Part shown: piece by piece, positions 48,101-53,096 of the stretch
Layout: each line of letters begins with the position of its first letter
Numbering within the stretch: the stretch's first letter is position 1
NCBI GenBank assembly: GCA_025642075.2
Contig: JAODUO010000072.1
Location: 121,001 to 185,000, forward strand
Reading direction: 5' to 3'
DNA length: 64,000 bases
Origin: Ridgeia piscesae
Lineage: Eukaryota; Annelida; Polychaeta; Sabellida; Siboglinidae
The notes under the pieces: model-generated
Told to the model about the DNA's origin: nothing
What the model saw: only the letters and a program-made list of their open reading frames with translations
The model's database searches: none
Made by a program: the position numbers and the translations under genes

Positions 48101-51084
48101 ACCGGCTTGAAAAATGCAGTATTCATTTGATGAGTTATCTCGATGAGTACCAGGTAGATTCAGGGGCATATCATATATGTTTATGAGGTATAGTAATATG
48201 CAAACATCAATTTGCAGCACACCGTAACTACAACAGTTATTTTATGCAGTGTTTTAATTTTAAATGACAAGTTAACTACAACAGTTATTATTATTATTAT
48301 GTAATGTTTTCTTTTTAAAAGAATATGAATGGCTTGACATTGACGGTAAGCTGCGAAACGACTTACACTGTTTGCTCGAACGATTGAACAGTTTCAGTAT
48401 TGAGCATAGGCACTACAAGTTGATGCTAGTTGCATATTGATTAGACGTTTATTGAATTGACCATAGATTGACAACGTTCTGCTATGTTCCATGCATGAAT
48501 TAATGCATTGTTGAAAACACTAGAAAGATATTTCGTCTAGATACGCAGTGTAGTTCGGCAAGTGATAGCAGTGTAGCATGGGACACTAGTCGCCATAACA
48601 GGGGGAACAGCGCCAGAGTAGGGGTAGATATGAACCATTGTGCAGTGAGTGAGATTTCTCTTGACAGAGCCTGTACCATCTCCTGACGGAAGTGAGATTG
48701 CGTGTGGTAATTATTCGTAGCCTGTCTTTGCATGCAACGCGTGGACATGCAGTGTGTGTTGTTGATAAAGTGCTCAGGGCCCCCTACAACCTTGCTGATT
48801 GGCTGCAGCGTTTGTATGATATGTGACAGGAACACGACTGTTGGTATAAGTGAACTCACAGAAGGGCTTTATTGTTGCACTTTCCAGTGGCTAGACAGTT
48901 AATAACATACAAAAAATTTGTTTGAAGGAAAACCTACTTTTCATGTTGTATTTATATAAACAACCTTTAAGTTCTTTCCCATATTTCTTGTACATATTTT
49001 TTTTAAATTATTCAAGTTTCTATTTAAGTAATTTTCTTTCACTTTATGTTTCTCAAATTGTCCTTTCTTACTACTTCAGACATATGCGAAAGATCACAAC
49101 CAAATCAAAAACCTTACTATTATTATGATTTAAGATACTAACAAAACTGAACTGTACCCAAAGCCTGACTAGTGTGTTTATAACAGTAATTTATAAGTGT
49201 GTAACAACTTCACTTGAGTGACAGTGACAAAGCCCTTCTGTTGAGCCGTTGATAATTTGAGTGCAGAGAGGACTGAGAGATCAAGTATAATGTGGCATGG
49301 TGTGACCACTAATGCTCTCAGGTCATTCTGGCGGCTCAGGCCACTGGGCAGTACTTAAGGGTCAGTATTTAAGGGTCAGACATTCTCACTCACCTAATAT
49401 ACCTTGATGTGGCTGCATCCCTGGAGCGAAATCTTCTTCATGGGTTGTAGGCCCCATTTGGGACCTGCCGTGGCATCATTAGCACTCTGCTGGAGTACAT
49501 AGTTGGGTTTCCCCTTGCAAGAGAGACAACTTTTATTTTCCTTTGTTAATTTTTGTAGCATTTTCGTGAGCCCACGTCCCCGATTTTGGCCTTTGAAATT
49601 TATTATACACTGAATATTGTCGCAAGCAGGATGCTCTACCAAGATATTTTATTGGCATTTTTACATTTTGAAAGTGCTCCTTAAATTTTTGAAAGGATTC
49701 TATGTAATGATCGATTTCAGCTTATTATCCAACTTTTTGGTGTCCCAGATATTAACGTTTCATTGTGAATGGCATGCATCGATAACCTCATCATAACAAT
49801 GATCTGTGCATTGTTGTCATAAGTCATAACTTAACCGTCTCACTCGTACTTACATTCTGTGCTATGGTCATTATATAACAGGCTTAGCTTTGCTGTATAC
49901 TGCTGCTAACTATGCTGTCTAACAAATGTTGCTGTGATTCTCTTGCCTGTTCACGTGGATGACAGTTTCTAGTAAGTGCAGTGGACATGTATATTGTTGT
50001 AATTGTCGTTGTTTGCCGTTAATACATCACATGTTTATTTTCAGTTTCACACCAATTGTTGACAATTTGTGGATGTTTACTGTTTATGAATTGCATGTAA
50101 TTACAACTGTTTTACAATTTTACCCCCGCCATAAACCCAAGGGGTGGGGGTATGTTGTAGTTTGTCCCATAAAACACTATCAGTTTGTAATAACGTATAA
50201 GTGGATTTTACTCCGACTACATTGTGTGTAAATATCCAATATGGACAAATACAATTCAGTCTGGAACAAAAGATCCATCCAAAAAAGAAAAACAAGTATG
50301 TTACTATTGATACATCTACAGTAATCAAAGTTTATAAGCCCCCCCCCCACCCTTCCCTCCTCACTTTTGTGTTTCTTTGATGCTGTGCATGCTTGCTTAA
50401 TTATTTCAGCCATATATTTAATACCATATTATATTCACTAGCATTGAAAATATTTGGGATTTATCTGAAACATTTTGCAACATAAAATTCAAATAAAGCT
50501 AAAATACCAATAAAGCAACACTCACGTAATTATGTTGTATATCAATTAATATTAAATGTTGACACTAATTTATCAAATTTTTCTCTCCCTTGATCTGCTT
50601 GAATCTGTCTAGATGTTTGTCAATATTTACTGCATTTACACTGATAAAGTAAATATAAATGCATTTTTAAAACCTAATCTTGTCTGACTCTATCTAGAAT
50701 GTTTTTATCTTTCTTGTGTTCCCTTGGTTATATTATTACCAGCCATAGTTACACATTATCATTACCATGGCAACATCATTTTAGCTCATGGCGACATAAT
50801 GTTGCTGCCATGGTTACACCTTTTTGTTGGCTATAATGTTAATACACTAGGTCGTTACCATCCATAGTTACACCCTGTTGTTACCATGGTTACATCACGT
50901 TGTTACCGCGGTTACAGGCTCTGAGGAAGACCAGGAGGCGACAGAGATGTTGGTCGGCAACGCCCAGAACTTGATGCAGTCTGTGCGGGAGACAGTGCGT
51001 GCTGCGGAGGCTGCCTCCATCAAGATACGTGTCGACTCCGGCTACTCAATACATTGGAACCGACGCCGGCCCTGGTACACATAG
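1251..51084 (+). CDS. VCL: Vinculin, complete gene (22 core coding exons, 960 aa)
   Basis: Vinculin is a cytoplasmic actin-binding adaptor that links talin, alpha-catenin and other partners to F-actin at integrin and cadherin adhesions. Joining the core exons gives one open frame of 2883 nt with the stop. The product starts [19 protein letters not shown] and ends RRRPWYT, close to the vertebrate ends. Visible parts are the D1 talin-binding head (about residues 1-255), with Ala49 matching human Ala50; two vinculin repeats marked by HAQDWLSDP and QAQRWLANP; the rest of the head to about 715; a proline-rich hinge with FPPPPP at 741-746 (EVH1/VASP ligand type); and the five-helix tail (about 790-960) that binds actin and acidic lipids. 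Human vinculin is 1066 aa; the shortfall is about one 110-aa repeat. Phases match at every junction and no exon is broken. Extra cassette exons (listed separately) could lengthen the hinge by up to 151 residues. Alpha-catenin is excluded by the hinge and tail sequence. Confidence 0.97.
1308..4804 (+). other. Vinculin intron 1
   Basis: This 3.5-kb intron has no recognisable gene. The clearest structure is the 56-bp perfect palindrome at 2887-2942. Around 3520-3830 a moderately GC-rich block looks like an old dispersed repeat, but I could not assign it. First introns often carry enhancers; none is identifiable by motif. Confidence 0.5.
2887..2942. repeat. 56-bp perfect palindrome
   Basis: CTTTCAGGACCGCTCTAAAA and onward reads identically on both strands, centred on GTGCAC at 2912-2917, with no spacer and no mismatch. 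It could form a full cruciform. It may be the fused terminal repeats of a transposon or a recent foldback. Confidence 0.9.
4805..4912 (+). CDS. VCL: Vinculin exon 2 (D1 head)
   Basis: It encodes residues 20-55, starting [14 protein letters not shown] and ending AVDNLIK. It carries Ala49, equivalent to human Ala50, in the groove that receives talin's vinculin-binding helices. The acceptor is TTGTGTCAG and the donor AAG|GTAAGC, both phase 0. The preceding intron is 3.5 kb. Confidence 0.96.
6591..6633. repeat. Hairpin with 18-bp stem
   Basis: TTTCTTACCTCGTGTCTT is followed after a 7-nt loop by its reverse complement with a single mismatch. In RNA this would be a stable stem inside intron 2, about 230 bp before the satellite array. 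It may be a foldback relic; no function is visible. Confidence 0.75.
6867..14410. repeat. Large 48/54/55-bp satellite array
   Basis: About 140 head-to-tail units fill 7.5 kb. Each unit contains TTGTTGTCCTTGTATTACAA, GTTGCCCTCTGG and TACACTAGTGTC. Length classes come from the junction: CAGTGT present (54), absent (48) or CCAGTGT (55). Common variants are GTAGTAC for GTATTAC and GGGACAC for GGTACAC; the latter makes GGACACTAGTGTCC, a perfect palindrome. Larger blocks recur at about 422, 640 and 650 bp. Open frames of up to 444 codons (plus) and 397 codons (minus) run through it because 48 and 54 are multiples of three. They lack any sign of being genes. Confidence 0.97.
16236..16401. repeat. 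AACTTGTACTTGAT-type minisatellite before exon 3
   Basis: About eight imperfect copies of an 18-22-bp unit around ACTTGTACTTGATCAAAT end roughly 35 nt before the exon 3 acceptor. The copies have drifted, so the array is old. Confidence 0.8.
16436..16607 (+). CDS. VCL: Vinculin exon 3 (D1 head)
   Basis: It encodes residues 56-112 plus one base, including [20 protein letters not shown] and the end IEGSR. The acceptor GTGTGTAG follows a short AACTTGTACTTGAT-type repeat array that ends about 35 nt upstream. The donor is AGAG|GTGTGT, phase 1, a weaker match than most donors in the gene. Confidence 0.96.
17119..17282. mobile_element. Foldback/MITE-like element
   Basis: Two arms of about 70 nt are inverted copies: TTACTTGT, then TACTTGGTACC, TAATAGTCC and GGCTATTTAAAT, returning as ATTTAAATAGCC, GGACTATTA, GGTACCAAGTA and ACAAGTAA. 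There is almost no unique core. This is the form of a small non-autonomous DNA transposon; the superfamily is not identifiable. Confidence 0.65.
18084..18227. mobile_element. Foldback element
   Basis: The left end GTTATTTTGTAAGAAATTAA returns inverted at 18208-18227, and inner GAGCATAG pairs with CTATGCTC. The arms enclose about 75 nt. It is probably a small inverted-repeat transposon relic. Confidence 0.65.
22407..23012. repeat. 31-bp array of exon 4 acceptor sites
   Basis: Nineteen tandem 31-bp units precede exon 4. Each contains TCCACAG|GTATCCTACAA (or TCCATAG), identical to the real exon edge. GTATCC starts occur every 31 nt from 22418 to the true one at 23007 with no slippage. The unit lets all three frames stay open except where TCCATAG introduces a TAG. 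The decoy at 22914 is in frame with exon 4 and open, adding 31 codons; decoys further upstream in that frame reach the TAG at 22880-22882. Confidence 0.95.
23007..23152 (+). CDS. VCL: Vinculin exon 4 (D1 head)
   Basis: It encodes [20 protein letters not shown] through [12 protein letters not shown] (to residue 161), strongly conserved in vinculins. The true acceptor TCCACAG|GTATC is the last of 20 near-identical acceptors spaced exactly 31 nt apart, because the upstream minisatellite unit contains this exon edge. The true one is identified by where coding continues after CTACAA. The donor is AAG|GTCAGT, phase 0. Confidence 0.96.
23939..24107 (+). CDS. VCL: Vinculin exon 5 (D1 head)
   Basis: It encodes [15 protein letters not shown] through [10 protein letters not shown] plus one base (to residue 217). 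The acceptor is TTTCCCTGCCAG. The first donor, AAG|GTAAGT at 24108, is assigned. The last 35-40 nt of this exon and the donor are repeated more than 20 times downstream with a 76-nt period. Any repeat donor would need an extra pseudo-exon, whereas the first keeps the frame into exon 6, giving TTKGQAGEALQ. Confidence 0.95.
24067..25845. repeat. 76-bp array of exon 5 donor sites
   Basis: About 24 units of 76 bp repeat the end of exon 5 together with GTAAGT and 40 nt of intron. Exact 76-nt spacing holds for donors from 24108 to 24944 and again from 25524 to 25828; between them the units carry many small deletions. Each unit also has TTTCATCATCAG just before the exon-like part, so it resembles a complete 35-nt pseudo-exon with both splice sites. 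35 is not a multiple of three, so including one would shift the frame. Confidence 0.95.
25846..26219 (+). other. Intron 5, single-copy segment
   Basis: This segment lies between the donor array and the exon 6 array. No gene, RNA or mobile element is recognisable. A small imperfect hairpin lies around 25850-25872 (CATTTCACTGTGAAAGTG). Confidence 0.4.
26220..26602. repeat. Degenerate ACATGTAATGTTGTG array before exon 6
   Basis: Roughly 12-15 strongly diverged copies of a 22-30-bp unit (TTACACATGTAATATTGTGT and relatives) run up to the exon 6 acceptor. That acceptor, TGTGTCACAG, looks like the last unit. Divergence suggests an old array. Confidence 0.65.
26603..26757 (+). CDS. VCL: Vinculin exon 6 (D1/D2 boundary)
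   Basis: It encodes [19 protein letters not shown] through DITIMKKAQ (to residue 269) and contains the conserved [16 protein letters not shown] stretch. The acceptor CCTGTGTCACAG is the last member of a decayed ACACATGTAATGTTGTG-type array. The donor is CAG|GTGGGC, phase 0. Confidence 0.95.
27200..27272 (+). CDS. VCL: Vinculin exon 7 (first vinculin repeat)
   Basis: It encodes [17 protein letters not shown] and VGSS (to residue 293 plus one base). The AQDWLSDP element is the signature that opens the first central vinculin repeat (AKGWLRDP in human). The acceptor is GTGTTGACAG and the donor CAG|GTACAG, phase 1. Confidence 0.94.
27792..27940 (+). CDS. VCL: Vinculin exon 8 (first vinculin repeat)
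   Basis: It encodes [19 protein letters not shown] through LCELREQGL (to residue 343), matching human EQAIRQILDEAGKVGELC. The acceptor is TTGACCCACAG and the donor CTG|GTAAGG, phase 0. It joins directly to an exon matching human repeat 3, which is where the middle repeat present in vertebrates is missing. Confidence 0.95.
27941..28445 (+). repeat. 52-bp array of exon 9 acceptor sites (intron 8)
   Basis: Seven upstream copies of the exon 9 edge, GTCCCCAG|GGCAACAGTCC, start at 28079, 28131, 28183, 28235, 28287, 28339 and 28394; the true exon begins at 28446. Spacing is 52 nt with one 55. Copies 3 and 4 have CCCCAT instead of CCCCAG and so have lost the AG. In every copy the frame entered from exon 8 meets TAA or TAG within about ten codons. 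Before 28060 the intron has no array. Confidence 0.95.
28446..28638 (+). CDS. VCL: Vinculin exon 9 (repeat junction)
   Basis: It encodes [20 protein letters not shown] through [19 protein letters not shown] (to residue 407 plus one base). QAQRWLANP matches human QAQRWIDNP of the third repeat. The acceptor GTCCCCAG is the last of eight copies of this exon edge spaced about 52 nt apart. Only this copy continues as SLARG; the others run into a stop. The donor is CTCG|GTACGT, phase 1. Confidence 0.95.
29204..29349 (+). CDS. VCL: Vinculin exon 10 (second vinculin repeat)
   Basis: It encodes [20 protein letters not shown] through DMCRRGQ (to residue 456), corresponding to human AAIRGLVAEGHRLANVM through LADLAARGE. 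The acceptor is TGATTGCAG and the donor CAG|GTCAGT, phase 0. Confidence 0.95.
29745..29837 (+). CDS. VCL: Vinculin exon 11 (head)
   Basis: It encodes 31 residues, [20 protein letters not shown] then [11 protein letters not shown] (to residue 487), matching human SPQARALASQLQDSLKDLK. The acceptor is GAATGTTTCAG. The donor CAG|GTCAAC is weak, and read-through meets a stop after two codons. Confidence 0.93.
30102..30155. repeat. (TA)n microsatellite, intron 11
   Basis: About 27 TA units lie roughly 180 nt before exon 12. The rest of intron 11 shows nothing notable. Confidence 0.95.
30335..30404 (+). CDS. VCL: Vinculin exon 12 (head)
   Basis: It encodes [20 protein letters not shown] and APF plus one base (to residue 510). 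The human counterpart is [20 protein letters not shown]. The acceptor is GTTATCCACAG and the donor TTCG|GTGAGC, phase 1. Confidence 0.95.
31180..31480 (+). repeat. Dispersed repeat shared with 45040-45330
   Basis: The block AGCTAAAGATGATTATTAAA followed by ATATTGATAATAAA, and the preceding ATAATAAGAA...CATAAATCT, recur in the same order at 45040-45330. This indicates two diverged copies of one interspersed element, possibly a SINE or CR1-type tail. The family is not identified. Confidence 0.5.
31850..32480. repeat. CTCATGAGTCTATACAG minisatellite
   Basis: About 34 imperfect copies of a 17-18-bp unit (CTCATGAGTCTATACAGC) with variants such as CATAAGTC and GCTTCATG end 105 nt before exon 13. 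The near-18-bp period keeps several frames open on both strands, giving Tyr/Leu-rich spurious peptides. Confidence 0.9.
32586..32737 (+). CDS. VCL: Vinculin exon 13 (head)
   Basis: It encodes [20 protein letters not shown] through [10 protein letters not shown] (to residue 561), matching human DAPNREEVFDERAANF. The acceptor is CCCATTTGTAG and the donor GAT|GTAAGT, phase 0. Confidence 0.95.
33063..33240 (+). CDS. VCL: Vinculin exon 14 (head)
   Basis: It encodes [20 protein letters not shown] through [10 protein letters not shown] plus one base (to residue 620). The acceptor is TTGTCCCCCACAG. The donor CAG|GTAAGT at 33241 is the first of four identical donors 82-83 nt apart, because the last 61 nt of the exon are tandemly repeated into the intron. 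Read-through from the first donor meets a stop at 33270-33272. Confidence 0.95.
33241..33560. repeat. 83-bp array of exon 14 donor sites
   Basis: The last 61 nt of exon 14 plus GTAAGTGTCTGGTTACTGG are repeated. Donors lie at 33241, 33323, 33406 and 33488 (82-83 nt apart), and a fifth decayed copy ends about 33560. Single-base losses (for example GACCTCTTGATG) vary the period. Reading through the first donor gives a stop at 33270-33272, so using a later donor would truncate the protein. Confidence 0.95.
33645..33940. repeat. 210-bp spaced duplication in intron 14
   Basis: AGAACTGAATGGTCAACTAT and about 86 nt in all occur at 33645-33730 and again at 33855-33940. Between them lies another decayed trace of the exon 14 edge (GCATTCATCATGGCC). 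Confidence 0.85.
34132..34329 (+). CDS. VCL: Vinculin exon 15 (head)
   Basis: It encodes [20 protein letters not shown] through [10 protein letters not shown] (to residue 686 plus one base), including the conserved IARRANRVL and NSEDPRF elements. The acceptor is AATGTTTACAG. The donor is GCAA|GTAAGT, phase 1, with an A as last exon base, which restores the Thr of TIAPMV in the next exon. Confidence 0.95.
34330..35101 (+). other. Vinculin intron 15
   Basis: This 772-nt AT-rich intron has no recognisable feature beyond a pyrimidine-rich stretch around 34825-34910. Confidence 0.5.
35102..35193 (+). CDS. VCL: Vinculin exon 16 (end of head)
   Basis: It encodes [20 protein letters not shown] and [11 protein letters not shown] (to residue 717), matching human TISPMVMDAKAVAGN. 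The acceptor is CTTGCTTCAG and the donor CAG|GTGAGA, phase 0. Confidence 0.94.
35516..35627 (+). CDS. VCL: Vinculin exon 17 (hinge, FPPPPP motif)
   Basis: It encodes [32 protein letters not shown] and QLHIS plus one base (to residue 754). The FPPPPP run is the classic EVH1 ligand by which vinculin recruits Ena/VASP proteins. The donor is TCCG|GTGAGT, phase 1. Nineteen nt later a perfect 110-bp tandem array starts. Every candidate cassette exon downstream is also phase 1-1, so any of them can be added here without frame change. Confidence 0.95.
35646..36085. repeat. Perfect 110-bp x4 tandem array after exon 17
   Basis: Four essentially identical 110-bp units start at 35646, 35756, 35866 and 35976, each from GGGTGATAATATGGG to CTTGTAGTAC. 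The first begins only 19 nt after the exon 17 donor. Each unit ends in TTTTCTTGTAG, an acceptor-like string. Lack of divergence means recent expansion. Confidence 0.95.
36545..36694 (+). CDS. VCL: Candidate hinge cassette exon C1 (150 nt, phase 1-1)
   Basis: With acceptor CTCTCTACTTAG and donor AGAG|GTATTC the frame reads [19 protein letters not shown], continues through a Gln/Asp-rich middle, and ends GPVATPPRG. The start resembles the constitutive exon 18 ([11 protein letters not shown]), so this may be a duplicated, alternative version of it. Coding with no stop, proline-rich bias and symmetric phase all fit an optional hinge exon. No transcript evidence is available. Confidence 0.72.
37453..37608 (+). 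CDS. VCL: Candidate hinge cassette exon C2 (156 nt, phase 1-1)
   Basis: With acceptor CGTGACCTAG and donor AAAG|GTAGAC it encodes 52 residues, beginning [20 protein letters not shown] and ending in an acidic-then-basic stretch, [18 protein letters not shown]. The proline part matches the hinge style. The [13 protein letters not shown] part matches no vinculin segment I know and could be a short binding helix. The acceptor lacks a strong pyrimidine tract, as expected for an optional exon. Confidence 0.65.
39438..39467 (+). CDS. VCL: Candidate hinge microexon C3 (30 nt, phase 1-1)
   Basis: Thirty nucleotides lie between a strong acceptor (CTGTTTTTTACACAG) and a strong donor (CAAG|GTATGC), encoding [10 protein letters not shown] in the frame carried over from exon 17. 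The frame and symmetric phase fit the other cassettes, but it is too short for homology to help. Confidence 0.5.
40390..40740. repeat. GTGTCAGTGTGATG repeat field before cassette C4
   Basis: Degenerate copies of GTGTCAGTGTTATGTTGTTG contain three perfect 33-bp copies at about 40504-40602. Several units carry GTTTCAG, a possible acceptor. The field ends about 50 nt before C4. Confidence 0.8.
40793..40831 (+). CDS. VCL: Candidate hinge microexon C4 (39 nt, phase 1-1)
   Basis: With acceptor TGCTTTGACAG and donor CAAG|GTATCT it encodes [13 protein letters not shown]. The DVPPPPFDL core looks like a second, weaker polyproline docking motif resembling the FPPPPPDM site of exon 17. It sits at the end of a GTGTCAGTGTGATG-type repeat field. 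Confidence 0.65.
42073..42150 (+). CDS. VCL: Candidate hinge cassette exon C5 (78 nt, phase 1-1)
   Basis: With acceptor CTGTTTGATTTTAG and donor GGAG|GTCTAG it encodes 26 residues starting [20 protein letters not shown] and ending GYSPYG. It is rich in proline and tyrosine, as an SH3/EVH1-ligand hinge with possible phosphotyrosines would be. The donor is weak beyond GT, which suits optional use. Confidence 0.62.
43855..43976 (+). CDS. VCL: Vinculin exon 18 (hinge to tail)
   Basis: It encodes [20 protein letters not shown] then an acidic [20 protein letters not shown] (to residue 795). It matches human [20 protein letters not shown] and INQPMM closely, so it is constitutive. The acceptor is CTCTACAG and the donor ATG|GTGAGT, phase 0. 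Confidence 0.95.
44206..44673. mobile_element. MITE with ~60-bp terminal inverted repeats
   Basis: The left end AAAGGGGAACTGAAGCACCT and the next 40 nt (to ACCATTTA) return inverted at the right end (TAAATGGTATGTTCTTATAT to CAGCTCCCCTTT) with about 85% identity. The element is about 468 bp with an AT-rich, non-coding core, so it is a non-autonomous DNA transposon. Target duplications are not clear. Confidence 0.85.
45040..45330 (+). repeat. Dispersed repeat shared with 31180-31480
   Basis: Second copy of the interspersed repeat in intron 12. It begins AATAATAAGAACATTTATAC, with an AGCGCC...GAGGCATTGCAC motif also echoed near 16715 (GCCATGTATCCAGCTCAAAG). Such strings are typical of SINE/LINE tails in marine invertebrates. 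The assignment is tentative. Confidence 0.45.
45686..45801 (+). CDS. VCL: Vinculin exon 19 (tail, GC donor)
   Basis: It encodes [20 protein letters not shown] through [10 protein letters not shown] plus two bases of the next Arg (to residue 833). The acceptor is TTGTTCCCTAG. The only donor that restores [10 protein letters not shown] is CAG|GCAAGT, a GC donor. Without splicing there the frame ends after ten more codons. Confidence 0.94.
46313..46436 (+). CDS. VCL: Vinculin exon 20 (tail)
   Basis: It encodes [20 protein letters not shown] through ECTDKRMRT (to residue 875), matching human [20 protein letters not shown] and QCTDKRIRT. The CTDKR basic region belongs to the tail surface implicated in lipid and actin binding. 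The acceptor is TTGTTCCCACAG and the donor ACC|GTGAGT, phase 0. Confidence 0.95.
46542..46841 (+). mobile_element. tRNA-derived SINE
   Basis: GAGCACAGTGGCTCATGGGT and GGACCCAGATTCCTGTGC resemble A- and B-box regions of a tRNA-like Pol III promoter. A core containing AAATGAGTACCTGGCAGTGG follows, and a tail ends GCGCTAAATAAGAACTTTCC. The length of about 300 bp fits a SINE inserted in intron 20. A related core is at 63486-63670. Confidence 0.7.
47427..47517 (+). CDS. VCL: Vinculin exon 21 (tail)
   Basis: It encodes [20 protein letters not shown] then [10 protein letters not shown] plus one base (to residue 905), almost identical to human [20 protein letters not shown]. The acceptor is GTGCTTCAG and the donor CAAG|GTACGC, phase 1. 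Confidence 0.96.
48322..48345 (+). CDS. VCL: Candidate tail microexon C6 (24 nt, phase 1-1)
   Basis: With acceptor TTTTCTTTTTAAAAG and a strong donor GACG|GTAAGC, 24 nt encode EYEWLDID in the running frame. They would insert an acidic, aromatic octapeptide between MLGAQ and [11 protein letters not shown], at a tail helix junction where vertebrates have RTNISDEESEQ. Strong splice sites and symmetric phase support it; its small size keeps it uncertain. Confidence 0.5.
50735..50917. repeat. Degenerate CCATGGTTACA repeat leading to exon 22
   Basis: Five or six diverged copies of a unit around GTTACCATGGTTACATCA run to the acceptor, whose GCGGTTACAG is a variant of CATGGTTACA. It resembles an aged version of the acceptor arrays in introns 3 and 8. 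Confidence 0.65.
50918..51084 (+). CDS. VCL: Vinculin exon 22 (last exon, stop codon)
   Basis: It encodes [20 protein letters not shown] through [10 protein letters not shown] and a TAG stop at 51082-51084. Vertebrate vinculin ends TLRWVRKTPWYQ, so the basic C-terminal arm and the penultimate Tyr (Y959 here) are kept. The acceptor GCGGTTACAG ends a decayed GTTACCATGGTTACA repeat field. The last codons and stop are duplicated 28 nt downstream. Confidence 0.97.
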
Positions 51085-51119
51085 GCTATGGACCATGTCC
51101 TGGTACACATAGGCTATGG
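51071..51119 (+). repeat. 28-bp duplication of the stop-codon region
   Basis: CCTGGTACACATAGGCTATG, covering the last Trp-Tyr-Thr codons and the TAG, occurs at 51071 and again at 51099. The second copy lies in the 3' UTR. It shows the same local duplication habit as the splice-edge arrays. Confidence 0.9.
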
Positions 51120-52500
51120 TACACACTATGGTATACACTGACCATCCATGACTGGCTTACATGTAGACCATCATTAACATGGGTGTATGTCGGATTTTTG
51201 AATTTTTTAAATAGTTTTTTTTTAATTTGGAAAAACCTGATTATGCCTTAATAAGAAGACAGTTGATCGTTTATGACATATGGATATGGTCACGTTTTTA
51301 GCTGGCCCCCAATGAACTGTTGTGAGTTCTGGGTCTTAAAAAACTAATCACTGTGGTATATTCAGAACAACACAGACACCAGAGTGCATTTACACAGTCA
51401 GTATCGGCTTACAGATTATGCAAAACATCTTCAAATGGTACACATTTGTAAGGCGATTTAATTGTTCAAAAGCTACTTACTGGACAAAAATAGTCACTCA
51501 CTTATTAATTGAATAATACATATTATAGGCTTCAGAACGGCTTCTCCATGGAGAATTATTTTATGAAAGCACTAATCTTCATAAAAAAACGGCCATATTT
51601 GTTTATGTTGCATTGCAGGAAACTTGCTTATTGTTTTTATAATTGGAATTAAACCAGTCCAGTTTTGATATTACAATAAGTTTTACCAAGAAGACAGTCA
51701 TTTATAAAGCACCTTGGAAAAACTGCAATGTTTCTACCAGAAAAGGGCATTGTTAGCCCTGGTCACCTCTGTACACGTTAGTGTCACATCACCTGGCAGG
51801 GGTCGCTATGGTAAAAGGCTGAATAATGTTAAGAGCTTGACGGTGTGTTATAGAAGATTCTAGATTATGTCACCAAAATAATGATTGTTGGCATTTACAG
51901 AAAGAAGAATGTGTGCATTTTTAGCATACCAATAATATCTCAACATAATTATGAAGTATAAAAACGCCATTTCAGAACAGGAATTATCTAGAGGTCTTCA
52001 AAAGATGTTAGCGAAGACCTAGACTGTAACGCCCGAGTATAAATGTAATTATCATGAATGATGATTATTTATGATATAGATACCAAGTCGTTGTGATTTT
52101 ATAAAGGTGCTGGTGAATTTGTAACTTGTGTATGGTGCGTACTGTTGATGATGCTTCTCTTTTTGCATGCGTTAAATTTAAAGTGACCTTAACTTTATAC
52201 AATAATAGTCAAACGTATATATACATAATATACTATATCGATCTAGTGTTCTTAATATTGCTTAGTTTTTCTATGGTATATATCTGTGTCTATATTTATA
52301 ATATGTAGTATATTGTAGCTATCGAATGTTTATTAGCCAGTGTTACATATAATTTTATGACGATATTGGAAGTGAGGTACTTTATATTGTGACTGTACTA
52401 CCATTATAATTATGCAAATATAGATAAATTATACAGGACCCTGGAGTTTTATGACTCAACCTTGGATGCTTATTAGTAATAAACATTTGCCTGGCATGCC
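51085..52500 (+). other. Vinculin 3' UTR (inferred)
   Basis: No coding sequence follows the stop. The first AATAAA downstream is at 52478, suggesting a 3' UTR of about 1.4 kb. Most of it is AT-rich and unremarkable. Confidence 0.5.
52478..52483 (+). terminator. Candidate polyadenylation signal
   Basis: AATAAA in TTAGTAATAAACATTTGCCT is the first canonical signal after the vinculin stop, which makes it the best candidate for the transcript end. Variant signals such as ATTAAA near 51647 could be used earlier. Confidence 0.45.
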
Positions 52501-52676
52501 ACGGATAAAGGTGACGTCCTGGTAACAATTCTCGTCTTACTTTGATTCACGCATATGTTATATATGTCGCTTCGATCAGCGCAGCAACTTGTCTCCTGTT
52601 TCGGCCGGCCGCATCTATTCACACTCATTAAGCCGGATCGTGTTTACAAACACGCCGCACGCTGATAAAACCATGT

Positions 52677-52677
52677 G

Positions 52678-52711
<34 letters not shown>
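52677..52711. repeat. (TA)n microsatellite
   Basis: About 17 TA units abut the left arm of the inverted pogo-like repeat. TA is also the target site of that transposon type. Confidence 0.95.
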
Positions 52712-52714
<3 letters not shown>

Positions 52715-53096
52715 CACTGGTGAGACGTAGTTTAGAAAATGCTATTGCAATGAAAATGTGGCCGTATAATCCTGGTGGCCGATGGCGAGGGGGCCGTATA
52801 AGAAGGGGACTACTGTATATGCGTCAAGTTGCAGAGTGTATAAAGTATCTGCAAAGTTCAATATGTACACATCGCACTGTGTTTTCATATAATTTATTTT
52901 ATATATATATATATGTATAGAGAGAGAGAGAGATATGCATATAGATATGCAGATACTTTATACACTCTGCAACCTGATGCATATACAGTAGTCCCCTTCT
53001 TATACGGCCCACTCGCCATCGGCCACCAGGATTATACGGCCACATTTTCATTGCAATAGCATTTTCTAATACAAACTACGTCTCACCAGCGGCCAC
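52712..53096. mobile_element. Large inverted repeat carrying pogo/Tigger-like ends
   Basis: Arms at 52712-52852 and 52949-53096 are inverted copies of about 90% identity around a TA/GA-rich spacer. Each arm contains the terminus CAGTAGTCCCCTTCTTATAC next to TA. This resembles pogo/Tigger ends (CAGTAGTCCCC starts the MER2 type). The sequence beyond the terminus (TATGC...TACACTCTGC) is also inverted, so host flank was duplicated with it. Confidence 0.75.

Larger units (their letters stand above)
47518..50917 (+). other. Vinculin intron 21
   Basis: This 3.4-kb intron contains the candidate microexon C6 and a poly(C) run at 50340-50350. The long open frame at 47418-48071 is exon 21 read through plus chance. 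No other gene is seen. Confidence 0.5.
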
